DNA of 14,472 nt, taken from assembly GCA_934512105.1 (NCBI GenBank), contig CAKSWQ010000049.1, positions 1 to 14,472 of the forward strand. The letters run 5' to 3'. This DNA comes from an uncultured Faecalibacterium sp. GTDB lineage: Bacteria > Bacillota > Clostridia > Oscillospirales > Ruminococcaceae. The position numbers were made by a program, and so were the translations under genes. Each line of letters starts with the position of its first letter. Position 1 is the stretch's first letter. The notes beneath the pieces are model-generated. The model made no database searches, had not been told where the DNA came from, and saw only the letters and a program-made list of their open reading frames with translations. Positions 1 through 8,718 of this stretch are shown piece by piece.

Positions 1-90
1 GAGCGGCACCTGTACGGCGGCATCCGCCGCCTTGGCAGCAAGCTGACCGAGGAATACGCCGACTTTTTTGAGCCGGAGAACGTGAAGTAA
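1..90 (+). CDS. 3' end of an unidentified protein (partial)
   Basis: An open frame enters from the left edge and stops at TAA (88-90), giving the last 29 residues of a protein ending in FFEPENVK. The tail is charged and hydrophilic, with no membrane segment or recognisable motif. Codon choice is GC-rich at third positions, like the neighbouring genes, which supports real coding. The strong hairpin terminator at 125-158 lies just downstream, as expected for the end of a transcription unit. The gene is convergent with the lipoprotein gene and points toward oriC, unlike the other genes here. I do not recognise the family; a chromosome-partitioning gene is conceivable because of the parS-like site, but the residues do not show it. 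Confidence 0.6.
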   Translation, partial: ERHLYGGIRRLGSKLTEEYADFFEPENVK

Positions 91-98
91 TGCAAAAT

Positions 99-114
99 TG
101 TTCCACGGGGAACA
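99..114. promoter_or_regulatory. parS-like ParB (Spo0J) binding site
   Basis: The 16-mer TGTTCCACGGGGAACA differs at one position from the perfect palindrome TGTTCCACGTGGAACA, a known variant of the Firmicutes parS site, and at three positions from TGTTTCACGTGAAACA. parS sites cluster around oriC and load ParB and then SMC. This one lies about 11-13 kb from the origin, between two convergent genes, which suits a site free of transcription. No parA or parB gene is in the window. It could instead be a chance short inverted repeat. Confidence 0.55.
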
Positions 115-115
115 A

Positions 116-158
116 CAAAAAAAGGAGAGCCTCCCGGCGCCGGGAGGCTCTCTTTTTT
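116..158. terminator. Bidirectional intrinsic terminator
   Basis: A perfect 12-bp stem (125-136 with 141-152, loop GCGC) is followed by six T on the plus strand (153-158) and preceded by an A run that becomes a T run on the minus strand. It can therefore end both the plus-strand gene finishing at 90 and the minus-strand lipoprotein gene finishing at 184. Confidence 0.93.
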
Positions 159-183
159 GATATTTCGCTCAGAAAAACGTGTC

Positions 184-1086
184 TTAGCCGATGGTCAGGC
201 TTGCAATGCTGGGCATGGAAACCGAACCGAACATGGAAGAAACATCGACATACTGTTTCAAAATAGATTCAAAGTCCAGATACTGCGTATTCGCCTGATA
301 CTCAATACTGGTGAATTCCACACGCATCGATAAAATCGCCTCGCCATCAAGACTGTTTTCTGCCACCATAAACTTCGGTGTGTCACTGTTTCTTACATAG
401 TAATAGTCCATGGTCACTTTCACAGTTCCATCATCAGTGGGCAGTTCGTAGGCCTGAGACTCAATGTAATAATTTCCTTCTGTTTTCTGTGTAAATTCAA
501 TTCCATCTGTCGGCTTTATTACGAACTTATTTTCTATCTGAATAGCACTCACGTCCCCAGCTTTACAATAGCCAAGTTTACCATCCTTTTTCAATTCCTC
601 ATCAGGAACAAGAAGCCACCCCTGCTGCTTTGCCTGATCTATCAAAATGATTGCGTTTTCCAGATTGCCGTCATTGCTCAGTTCCATGATTTTCTCATAA
701 GCACGGTTACCGTTGGTCGAAATCAGAATATCGGCAGTTTCACTCTTACCTTCTGCCGTGAAATCCACCTTCCACCTCATGGTATAATTTGTTCCAAGTT
801 TCTTGAAAAATCTTGCCGTCCGGCTGTTCTGGTAAGCAACGTTTTCTTCCTTGTTTTCGGTGCCGCTGTTGGAGCTGCCGTCAGAGTTGCTGTTACTGTT
901 GCTGTTACTGTTACTATTAGAGTTGCTATTGCTGTTGGAGTTGGAGCTGCTGTTGGAACTGCTGTTGGAACCAGCACTGCTGGAGCCGCTGGAACTGGGG
1001 CCGCCGGTACCGCCGCAGGCCGTCAGCATGGAAACAGCCATGACCGCTGCCAATGCAACTGCTGCAATTTTCTTGGACAATCTCAT
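184..1086 (-). CDS. Predicted secreted lipoprotein with a Ser/Asn-rich linker, function unknown
   Basis: A 300-residue lipoprotein. The start at 1086 is chosen because AGGAGG (1096-1101) lies 9 bases upstream and the protein then opens with a classic signal peptide: MRLSKK, a hydrophobic Ala/Val core and the lipobox LTAC with Cys24. An upstream in-frame ATG at 1122 would add 12 polar residues and lacks a good ribosome site. Cys24 should be diacylated and anchor the protein on the outer face of the membrane. Residues 25 to about 88 are Gly, Ser and Asn rich, with a run of Ser-Asn dipeptides, forming a flexible tether. The remaining ~210 residues look like a beta-rich globular domain (for example YTMRWKVDF and VTMDYYYVRN). 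A LolA/LppX-like lipid-binding fold is a guess only. It is transcribed alone, with its own promoter and terminator. Confidence 0.85.
   Translation of the reverse strand: MRLSKKIAAVALAAVMAVSMLTACGGTGGPSSSGSSSAGSNSSSNSSSNSNSNSNSNSNSNSNSNSNSDGSSNSGTENKEENVAYQNSRTARFFKKLGTNYTMRWKVDFTAEGKSETADILISTNGNRAYEKIMELSNDGNLENAIILIDQAKQQGWLLVPDEELKKDGKLGYCKAGDVSAIQIENKFVIKPTDGIEFTQKTEGNYYIESQAYELPTDDGTVKVTMDYYYVRNSDTPKFMVAENSLDGEAILSMRVEFTSIEYQANTQYLDFESILKQYVDVSSMFGSVSMPSIASLTIG
862..1000 (-). repeat. In-frame low-complexity Ser/Asn codon repeat
   Basis: Tandem AAC/AAT and AGC/AGT codons form an imperfect hexanucleotide repeat coding for alternating Ser and Asn after the lipoprotein's anchoring cysteine. 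The repeat stays in frame, so slippage by six bases would change tether length without breaking the gene. Confidence 0.8.
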
Positions 1087-1160
1087 CTTGATGTTCCTCC
1101 TGTTTTTGGTTTGAAGATCCAAGCAGAAACGAACCCCTGAACGTTTCTATTTATGCTCCT

Positions 1161-1189
1161 AGCTTAGTTCCCGCAGACGGGCTTGTCAA
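1161..1189 (-). promoter_or_regulatory. Probable sigma-A promoter of the lipoprotein gene
   Basis: On the minus strand a perfect -35 TTGACA (1184-1189) is followed after 17 bases by TAAGCT (1161-1166), a weak -10. It sits about 75 bases before the lipoprotein start and downstream of mntP, so the gene can be transcribed independently. The rest of the gap 1087-1286 shows only short weak hairpins after the mntP stop. Confidence 0.6.
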
Positions 1190-1286
1190 GCACCTTTCCA
1201 TTTTTTGTCATTTTGCTTGAAAAAGCAGCTTGAAAATTTGGCACTCTGGTTTTGTATTTTGCTTCGCGTGCCGAAAAAGCAATTGC

Positions 1287-1868
1287 TCAGAACACCCCGG
1301 TGATGAAAATTTCCAGACCGATGCCGATGAGGATGACGCCGCCCAGAATATTCGCCTTGCCGGAAAGCTTTGTGCCGAATTTTTTGCCGATGCGCAGACC
1401 CGCCATGCAGATGAAGAAGGTGACCACCGCAATGATGATGGCAGCGGTGAGCGCCATCAGCCATCCGTATTCCGAGATGGTAAAGCCCACCGAGAGGGCA
1501 TCGATGCTGGTAGCCACGCCCTGCATAAACAGCGCCCCGGCGCTGAGCTCTGCCGCCTCCTCGGCTTCTTCACCATGGATACCGTCCAGCAGCATCTTGC
1601 CGCCGATGTAGCTCAGCAGTGCCAGCGCGATCCACGGGATCAGGGTCTCAAAGGACGAAAACAGCTCCACGATGGTATGCACGCACACCCAGCCGATCAT
1701 GGGCATTGCGGCCTGAAAAATGCCGAAGGTGCCCGCAATTTTGCACATGGTGCCCTTGTTCATTTTAGGGTCATGCAGGCCGTTTGCCATGGACACCGAA
1801 AACGCATCCATCGCAAGCCCCACGCCCAGCAAAACGCTGTTGAGAAAAAATACAAAGCTCCATTCCAT
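1287..1868 (-). CDS. mntP: Manganese efflux pump MntP
   Basis: A 193-residue integral membrane protein of the MntP (YebN, former DUF204) family, about the usual length. It exports Mn2+ and protects the cell against manganese excess. The two-repeat architecture is visible: the first half carries AMDAFSVSMANG (Asp21, Asn29) and the second half the matching SIDALSVGF (Asp123), the conserved acidic motifs of the two repeats. About six hydrophobic segments alternate with short loops, with an acidic cytoplasmic stretch (GEEAEEAAE, residues 99-107) in the middle. The ATG at 1868 has AGGAGG at 1877-1882, spacing 8. The gene follows a yybP-ykoY riboswitch and a terminator, which makes the manganese assignment firm. 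It is a single-gene unit. Confidence 0.96.
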   Translation of the reverse strand: MEWSFVFFLNSVLLGVGLAMDAFSVSMANGLHDPKMNKGTMCKIAGTFGIFQAAMPMIGWVCVHTIVELFSSFETLIPWIALALLSYIGGKMLLDGIHGEEAEEAAELSAGALFMQGVATSIDALSVGFTISEYGWLMALTAAIIIAVVTFFICMAGLRIGKKFGTKLSGKANILGGVILIGIGLEIFITGVF

Positions 1869-1909
1869 TCTGTCTGCCTCCTGTTTGTTGACCGTATTCC
1901 AAGCAATAC

Positions 1910-1949
1910 AAAACCCGGCCCCGGGCGCGTTGTACGTCCGGGACCGGGT
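1910..1949 (-). terminator. Riboswitch-controlled intrinsic terminator in the mntP leader
   Basis: On the minus strand a 12-bp GC-rich stem (1938-1949 with 1913-1924, one G-U pair) is followed by TTTTGTATT, located between the Mn2+ aptamer and the mntP ribosome site. This is the expected expression platform: terminator without Mn2+, readthrough with it. A run of T after the stem on the plus strand also exists (1952-1957). The competing antiterminator pairing was not resolved by eye. Confidence 0.8.
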
Positions 1950-2003
1950 GATTTTTTAGGAAATCCACTCCATGTGCACGGGCGCAGCAAACACGCACCA
2001 AAA

Positions 2004-2098
2004 CACATGAGTCTCGCAAATGAAAGCAAGCCAGACCGGAAAGCGGCCATTATGTTGACTTGCTGCGCTCTGCAAAGCGCCTGCTACTCCCCCACGGG
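2004..2098 (-). ncRNA. yybP-ykoY manganese riboswitch aptamer
   Basis: The minus strand carries the hallmark GGGGGAGTAG (2084-2093) and a downstream GCGAGAC (2011-2017). The flanking bases CGTGGG (2091-2096) and CTCATG (2006-2011) pair to close a P1 helix. Between them are a hairpin GCGCT-loop-AGCGC and a second arm AGCAAG...CTTGCT with inner GGCCG/CGGTC pairing and the GTCAACATA element typical of this class. The family senses Mn2+ and commonly controls mntP-type exporters; here it lies about 140 bases before mntP, with a terminator between them. Confidence 0.88.
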
Positions 2099-2114
2099 TA
2101 TTGTGATTTTGTTT

Positions 2115-2123
2115 ATTTTAGCA
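2115..2123 (-). promoter_or_regulatory. Probable extended -10 promoter of the mntP riboswitch leader
   Basis: The minus strand reads TGCTAAAAT, an extended -10 element (TG-N-TAAAAT), immediately upstream of the riboswitch. No good -35 is seen at 16-18 bases. The predicted start near 2108 would begin the transcript about 12 bases before P1, as riboswitch leaders require. Confidence 0.55.
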
Positions 2124-2199
2124 CAGTTTTAAGGGGAAGTCCAGACAAACCTGACGGCAAAACGATTTTAAATGTGCTCCGCTGCGGGGAAATACCCCC

Positions 2200-2550
2200 T
2201 TCCGTCTTGCCGCTTCGCGTCAAGCCACACTCCCCCTTTTGTCGCTGCGCGACATCTTCCCCCGGCCGGGGGAAGTCGGCCCTCAAGGGGACGGCTTCAG
2301 CGGTGGCGGCAAAGTTTCCGGCATAGCCCAAAGACGCCCCCTTGGGGGAGCTGGCTTTGCGTAGCAAAGACTGAAGGGGTTCTTGCCTGAACTCCCCCAG
2401 TCGCCTGCGGCGACAGCCCCCTCTGAGATGGGGCCTTTGGCATAGCGGCAAAGTTTCCGGCTAAAGCGTAAAGCTTGCGGGCGCGCCAGAGGCTCCCTCC
2501 CAGAGGGAGCTGGCAAAACCGTCAGGTTTTGCCTGAGGGAGTTCCCTCAA
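2200..2550. repeat. Intergenic cluster of palindromic and direct repeats
   Basis: This non-coding stretch between the glycosyltransferase and the mntP promoter is almost entirely secondary structure. Perfect or near-perfect hairpins lie at 2241-2253 (GTCGC/GCGAC), 2256-2275 (20-base palindrome of C and G blocks), 2355-2369 (CTTTGC/GCAAAG), 2400-2414 (GTCGC/GCGAC again), 2492-2510 (GCTCCCTC/GAGGGAGC), 2512-2533 (GGCAAAACC/GGTTTTGCC) and 2534-2549 (TGAGGGA/TCCCTCA). A 16-base sequence CGGCAAAGTTTCCGGC occurs at 2307-2322 and again at 2446-2461. It has the look of a degenerate, several-unit dispersed element. None of the hairpins has a strong T run. ORFs crossing it have no protein-like character. 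Confidence 0.8.
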
Positions 2551-2577
2551 AGCTTCCCGCCATGCCCGCAGAGCACA

Positions 2578-3552
2578 TCATTTCTTTTCCCCGTGCTTCA
2601 TCCTGAGGTACAGCGCCGGTGCGACACGGTGCACCGCTGCCTGAAAGACGTGCGCCGGAGTCACTGCGCCGCTCTGCTTCAGCTGCTGCCATGCGGTGCG
2701 GCGGCATTCCAGTGCCCTTTGTGCCTGCGGGCTTTTGCGCTCTGCCGGGGTGATGGCACGCCAGTTCTGCGCAAAATACTTTACGATCAGCCAGTAATAT
2801 ACGCACAGCACGTCCGTCAGTCCCTGCTCCCGGGCGCAGGTGAACATGGCATAGTTCGCCGCTACCTGATCTTCCAGGTTCCGCACGGTGCGCTTGCTGT
2901 GCATGATGCTGGCGCCATTGCACCGGTAGCAGTACAGTGCCTCCGGGATGCAGACCGCCTTGCGGAGGGTCGGGTACAGCTTTGCCGCAAACATGGCATC
3001 CTCGTAAAGTTTGCCCTCCGGGAACTGCATCTTTTCCAGAATTTCGCGGCGGTACAGCTTTGTCCATGCCACCGCAAAGGGTGTAAGACACATCTTGCGG
3101 ATCAGATCTTCCCGCCCCAGCTGCTCTGCACGCACCAGCTTTTCAGACTGTGCCTTTACTGCGCCGTTTTCGTCAATGCACAGGTAATCACAGACCACAA
3201 GATCCGGCTGTGCCTTTTGGGCTGCGGCGTACATTCTTTCAAGATAGCCGGGCATCACGCGGTCGTCTGAATCCACAAAAGCGACCCAGTTTCCCCGGGC
3301 AATCTTCATCCCGGCATTGCGCGCCGCGCTCAGCCCCTTGTTCTGCTGATGGATCACCCGCACACGGTCATCCCGCAAGGCGGCAGCATCGCACAGGGCA
3401 GGGCAGCCGTCCGGGGAGCCATCGTCCACAAGGATCAGCTCAAACTGTGTAAACGTCTGCGCAAGGATCGAGTTTATGCACGCGTTCAGGTATTTTTCCA
3501 CCTTGTACACCGGCACGATCACACTGATCTCCGGGCATTTTTCCTCTGCCAT
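2578..3552 (-). CDS. Glycosyltransferase family 2 (GT-A fold)
   Basis: A 324-residue cytoplasmic or membrane-associated sugar transferase. The GT2 domain fills residues 8 to about 230: ISVIVPVYKVEKYL (9-22), LVDDGSPDG (41-49) for nucleotide binding, NKGLSAARNAG (71-81) and the metal/nucleotide motif VDSDD (93-97). YEDAMF (183-188) supplies the probable acidic catalytic region, and W-KLYRRE (163-170) is common in exopolysaccharide and cell-wall GT2 enzymes. Residues 230-324 are helical and basic, with no transmembrane segment. ATG at 3552 has GAGGAAGG just upstream. It lies behind the gyrA terminator, so it probably has its own promoter in 3637-3680, not clearly seen. It has no glycan-gene neighbours, so donor and acceptor cannot be deduced. 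Confidence 0.93.
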   Translation of the reverse strand: MAEEKCPEISVIVPVYKVEKYLNACINSILAQTFTQFELILVDDGSPDGCPALCDAAALRDDRVRVIHQQNKGLSAARNAGMKIARGNWVAFVDSDDRVMPGYLERMYAAAQKAQPDLVVCDYLCIDENGAVKAQSEKLVRAEQLGREDLIRKMCLTPFAVAWTKLYRREILEKMQFPEGKLYEDAMFAAKLYPTLRKAVCIPEALYCYRCNGASIMHSKRTVRNLEDQVAANYAMFTCAREQGLTDVLCVYYWLIVKYFAQNWRAITPAERKSPQAQRALECRRTAWQQLKQSGAVTPAHVFQAAVHRVAPALYLRMKHGEKK

Positions 3553-3595
3553 CTGCCTTCCTCACTTTCCGTTTTGTCCGCTGTGCCGGTGCTGC

Positions 3596-3637
3596 AAAAA
3601 AGCCCACGCGGGCAAGCATACGGCCTGCGTGGGCTTT
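3596..3637 (-). terminator. Intrinsic terminator after gyrA
   Basis: On the minus strand the arm 3627-3636 (AAGCCCACGC) pairs with 3600-3609 (GCGTGGGCTT), extended by four more pairs inward, and is followed by a run of six T (complement of 3596-3601). It ends the gyrB-gyrA unit before the glycosyltransferase. Confidence 0.88.
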
Positions 3638-3679
3638 GCACTGATCCAGCGGAAAAAGTATTTTCGCCTGCGCTGTTCC

Positions 3680-6262
3680 TTATTCCTTCTCTTCGGGGTC
3701 TGCCTCCGGCGCTTCGGTGGCGGCGGCTGCGTCGGCGGCTTCCATCTCGGCCAACTGCTCGGCGGTGGGCTCGGCATCGGCCTCAGAAGCATCGATCTTC
3801 TCGGTCTGTGCCTCGTCGTCGTGGTCGGTGCGTGCCAGCACCATCACCTTGTCGTTCTCGCCCAGACGCATCACCCGCACGCCGGAGCCGTAGCGGCTCT
3901 GCAGCGGGATCTCGTTGACGTGCAGACGGATGATGATGCCCTCCTGACTGCTCAGCAGCACGTCGTCCACATCGTCCACGATCTTCACGGCGGCGACCTT
4001 GTCGCGGCTGACATCGTAGTTGCGGATGCCCTTGCCGCCGCGGGCGGTGATGCGGTAGGTGTCGATATCCGAGCGGCGGCCCTTGCCGTTCTCGGTCACG
4101 GTCAGCACCGTGCCGCCCTCGCGGCAGATGCACACGCCGACAACTTCGTCGCCCTCGGCCAGACGGATGGCGCGCACGCCGTGGCCGCTGCGGCCCATGG
4201 GACGTGCATCCTCTTCGTTGAAGCGGATGGCCTGACCGTTGCGGGTGGCAACGATGAGCATATCGTGGCCGGAGGTCAGGCGGGTCCATGCCAGCGCGTC
4301 GCCCTCGTTCAGGGCAATGCCGATCAGGCCGCTCTTGCGGATGTTGGCGTACTGCTCCAGCGGGGTGCGCTTGATCAGACCCTGCTTGGTGACCATGGTC
4401 ACATAGCCGCCCGACTGCTCGGCGTCCTTGCTCTGGCAGATCATGTTGGTGACCTTTTCGCCCTCAGCCAGCTGCAGCAGGTTGACGATGTTCATGCCCT
4501 TGCTGGTGCGGCTGCCCTCGGCGATGGTGTAGCCCTTGATGCGGAACAGGCGGCCCCGGTCGGTGACAAAGAGCACATAGTCGTGGGTGGAGCCTACGAA
4601 CATCTCCTGCACGATGTCCTCTTCCTTGCGGGTCATGCCGGAGATGCCGCGTCCGCCGCGGCGCTGTGCCTGATAGGTGGCCTTGAGCTGACGCTTGATA
4701 TAACCGGCCTCGGTCAGGGTGTAGACGCACTGCTCCTCGGCGATCAGATCCTCGATATCCACCTCACCGGTCACGGACTGGATCTCGGTGCGGCGCTCGT
4801 CACCGAAGCGCTTCTTCATTTCCAGCAGCTCGTCCTTGACGATGGCAAGCACCCGGGCGTCATCGGCCAGAATGGCTTCCCAGTCCTCGATCTTGGCGTG
4901 CAGACCGGCCAGCTCTTCCTCGATCTTCAAAATTTCCAGACCGGCCAGACGACCCAGCTGCAATTTAACGATGGCGTCTGCCTGCGGGTCATCAAAGCCG
5001 AACTGTTCCATGATGGCAGCCTTGGCTTCTGCCATGCCGCCCTTGCAGGCGCGGATGGTGGCGATTAGTTCGTCCACGATGTCGGTGGCCTTTTTCAGAC
5101 CTTCCAGAATGTGGGCGCGCTCCTTGGCCTTTTTCAGGTCGTACTGGGTGCGGCGGCGCACCACTTCATCCTGAAACTCCACATACTTTTGCAGCATCTG
5201 CTTCAGGGTGAGCACCTTGGGCACCTTGTGGTCGATGGCCAGCATGATAACGCCCACGGTATCCTGCAACTGGGTGTACTGGTACAGCTGGTTCAGGATG
5301 ACCTGTGCGTTGGCGTCCTTGCGGACATCCACCACAATGCGCATCCCCTTGCGGTTGGTCTCATCGTTCAGGCCGGTAATGCCCTCAATGCGCTTTTCCT
5401 TGACAAGGTCTGCCATGTGCTCGATGAGGCGCGCCTTGTTGACCATATAGGGGATCTCGGTAATGATGATCTGGGTGCGGCCATTCTTGGTCTCCTCAAT
5501 GGTGGCGCGGCCGCGCAGGGTGATCTTGCCGCGGCCGGTGGCGTAGGCGGCGCGGATGCCGCTGCGGCCCATGATGATGCCGGCAGTGGGGAAGTCCGGG
5601 CCCTTGATGTGCTCCATCAGGCCGGGCAGGTCGATATCCGGGTCATCGATATAGGCGATGCAGCCGTCAATGACCTCGCTCAGGTTGTGGGGCGGGATGT
5701 TGGTGGCCATACCGACTGCAATGCCCTGACTGCCGTTGACCAGCAGGTTCGGGAAGCGGCAGGGCAGCACGCTGGGCTCCTTTTTGGTCTCGTCAAAGTT
5801 GGGGTCCCAGTCGATGGTGTCCTTCTCGATATCGGTCAGCATCTCCACCGCCATGCGGCTCATGCGGGCCTCGGTGTAACGGTAGGCAGCCGGGGGGTCG
5901 CCGTCCACAGAACCAAAGTTACCCTGACCATCCACCAGCGGATAGCGCAGCGAGAAGTCCTGTGCCAGACGTACCATGGCGTCGTAGACCGATGCGTCGC
6001 CGTGGGGGTGGTAAGAGCCCAGCACTGCACCGACGGTATCGGCAGATTTGCGGTATGCATGGCTGGGGTCGTTGCCGCGCTCATGCATGGTGTACAGGAT
6101 GCGGCGGTGAACGGGTTTCAAGCCGTCCCGCACATCGGGCAGGGCGCGGGACACGATGACCGACATGGAATAATCCAGGAAGGCCGTCTCGATCTCCTTT
6201 TTGACATCGCGGATGATCTTTTTGGTTCCGCTGCCCGGTATCATCACATAATCTTCTTCCAT
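3680..6262 (-). CDS. gyrA: DNA gyrase subunit A
   Basis: An 860-residue type IIA topoisomerase subunit that cleaves and rejoins DNA; with GyrB it introduces negative supercoils. The breakage-reunion domain includes the helix-turn-helix and quinolone region ([10 protein letters not shown], 85-94) and the catalytic tyrosine Tyr129 in AAYRYTE. The C-terminal DNA-wrapping beta-pinwheel begins after about residue 500 and has an intact GyrA box QRRGGRG at 533-539, which separates gyrase from topoisomerase IV (ParC). The last ~45 residues are a very acidic Ala/Glu/Asp tail. The position matching E. coli Ser83 is Ala90; the one matching Asp87 is kept as Asp94. ATG at 6262 has GGAGG at 6268-6272. Only 15 bases separate it from gyrB, so the two are co-transcribed. 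Confidence 0.98.
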   Translation of the reverse strand: MEEDYVMIPGSGTKKIIRDVKKEIETAFLDYSMSVIVSRALPDVRDGLKPVHRRILYTMHERGNDPSHAYRKSADTVGAVLGSYHPHGDASVYDAMVRLAQDFSLRYPLVDGQGNFGSVDGDPPAAYRYTEARMSRMAVEMLTDIEKDTIDWDPNFDETKKEPSVLPCRFPNLLVNGSQGIAVGMATNIPPHNLSEVIDGCIAYIDDPDIDLPGLMEHIKGPDFPTAGIIMGRSGIRAAYATGRGKITLRGRATIEETKNGRTQIIITEIPYMVNKARLIEHMADLVKEKRIEGITGLNDETNRKGMRIVVDVRKDANAQVILNQLYQYTQLQDTVGVIMLAIDHKVPKVLTLKQMLQKYVEFQDEVVRRRTQYDLKKAKERAHILEGLKKATDIVDELIATIRACKGGMAEAKAAIMEQFGFDDPQADAIVKLQLGRLAGLEILKIEEELAGLHAKIEDWEAILADDARVLAIVKDELLEMKKRFGDERRTEIQSVTGEVDIEDLIAEEQCVYTLTEAGYIKRQLKATYQAQRRGGRGISGMTRKEEDIVQEMFVGSTHDYVLFVTDRGRLFRIKGYTIAEGSRTSKGMNIVNLLQLAEGEKVTNMICQSKDAEQSGGYVTMVTKQGLIKRTPLEQYANIRKSGLIGIALNEGDALAWTRLTSGHDMLIVATRNGQAIRFNEEDARPMGRSGHGVRAIRLAEGDEVVGVCICREGGTVLTVTENGKGRRSDIDTYRITARGGKGIRNYDVSRDKVAAVKIVDDVDDVLLSSQEGIIIRLHVNEIPLQSRYGSGVRVMRLGENDKVMVLARTDHDDEAQTEKIDASEADAEPTAEQLAEMEAADAAAATEAPEADPEEKE

Positions 6263-6277
6263 TTGTTCCTCCGTGTC

Positions 6278-8293
<2,016 letters not shown>

Positions 8294-8324
8294 TTATCGT
8301 TATTTACTCACTATCTATCAGAAA

Positions 8325-8351
8325 CGCAGGTGCGGTGTTCCGCCCCCTGCG
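8325..8351 (-). other. Stable hairpin in the remB-gyrB spacer
   Basis: The minus strand reads CGCAGG-GG-GCGG-AACA-CCGC-A-CCTGCG: two stacked GC-rich stems with a four-base loop. It lies between the remB stop and gyrB. No T run follows, so it is not a standard terminator. It could be a processing or regulatory element in the gyrB leader. Confidence 0.55.
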
Positions 8352-8370
8352 GGTTCGCCGGACGTTAAAA

Positions 8371-8628
8371 CTATTCGATCATCTTTTCCGCTCTGCGGCG
8401 CATGGCGGCGCTGGACAGCTCCGAAAGATACACCGCATCCACCAGCCCTCCGTCTGCCAGCACATAGCACTGGGGCAGCTCGTCCGAAAGGCTGACCACC
8501 GCCCCGTTCTTCTGGGCATAGTTCAGAAACTCCCGCCCCCGGGGGGAGGTGGTGGTGGTCTCAAGGTCAAAGATACCGATGATATCACGGTCATTCAGGA
8601 CATAGTCCCGCCCCAGATGAATATACAT
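8371..8628 (-). CDS. remB: Extracellular matrix regulator RemB-like (DUF370)
   Basis: An 85-residue protein matching the RemB/YaaB branch of DUF370: it opens MYIHLGRDYVLNDRDIIGIFDLETTT and keeps the SLSDELPQCYVLADG segment. In Bacillus subtilis the gene occupies the same slot between recF and gyrB and is involved in activating biofilm-matrix genes; the relative RemA is a DNA-binding activator. A matrix role in this organism is unproven. ATG at 8628 is preceded by GGGAG at spacing 10. The 90-base spacer from recF contains a small hairpin and a direct repeat but no clear promoter. Confidence 0.88.
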   Translation of the reverse strand: MYIHLGRDYVLNDRDIIGIFDLETTTTSPRGREFLNYAQKNGAVVSLSDELPQCYVLADGGLVDAVYLSELSSAAMRRRAEKMIE

Positions 8629-8700
8629 ACTGTATTTTCTCCCGTGTCCTCTGTTTGCATAAAGCCCATGAAAATGCAGTTTTTATGCAGTGTTTCTTTG

Positions 8701-8718
8701 CAACATTTTTCCATGTTG
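8701..8718. other. Hairpin abutting the recF stop codon
   Basis: CAACAT (8701-8706) and ATGTTG (8713-8718) form a perfect 6-bp stem with a 6-base loop, immediately after the recF stop on the minus strand. There is no T run, so termination is doubtful. A 7-base direct repeat ATGCAGT (8674-8680 and 8685-8691) follows in the recF-remB spacer. Confidence 0.4.

Noticed and set aside
1087..1122. Upstream ATG of the lipoprotein gene
   Set aside because: It would put 12 polar residues before a textbook signal peptide and skip the AGGAGG site.
1230..2132. A 300-codon plus-strand frame over mntP and its leader
   Set aside because: It is antisense to a well-recognised mntP, crosses the riboswitch and terminator, and has no protein-family character.
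2113..2516. Several 70-110 codon frames in the repeat block
   Set aside because: They read through palindromes in both strands and give Pro/Arg/Ser-rich nonsense; no start signals.
2241..2549. Possible CRISPR array
   Set aside because: The repeated units are unequal, palindromic and irregularly spaced, with no constant repeat-spacer pattern and no cas genes.
3476..5068. A 530-codon plus-strand frame over the gyrA 3' half
   Set aside because: Antisense shadow of gyrA with the same biased composition; it also crosses the gyrA terminator hairpin.
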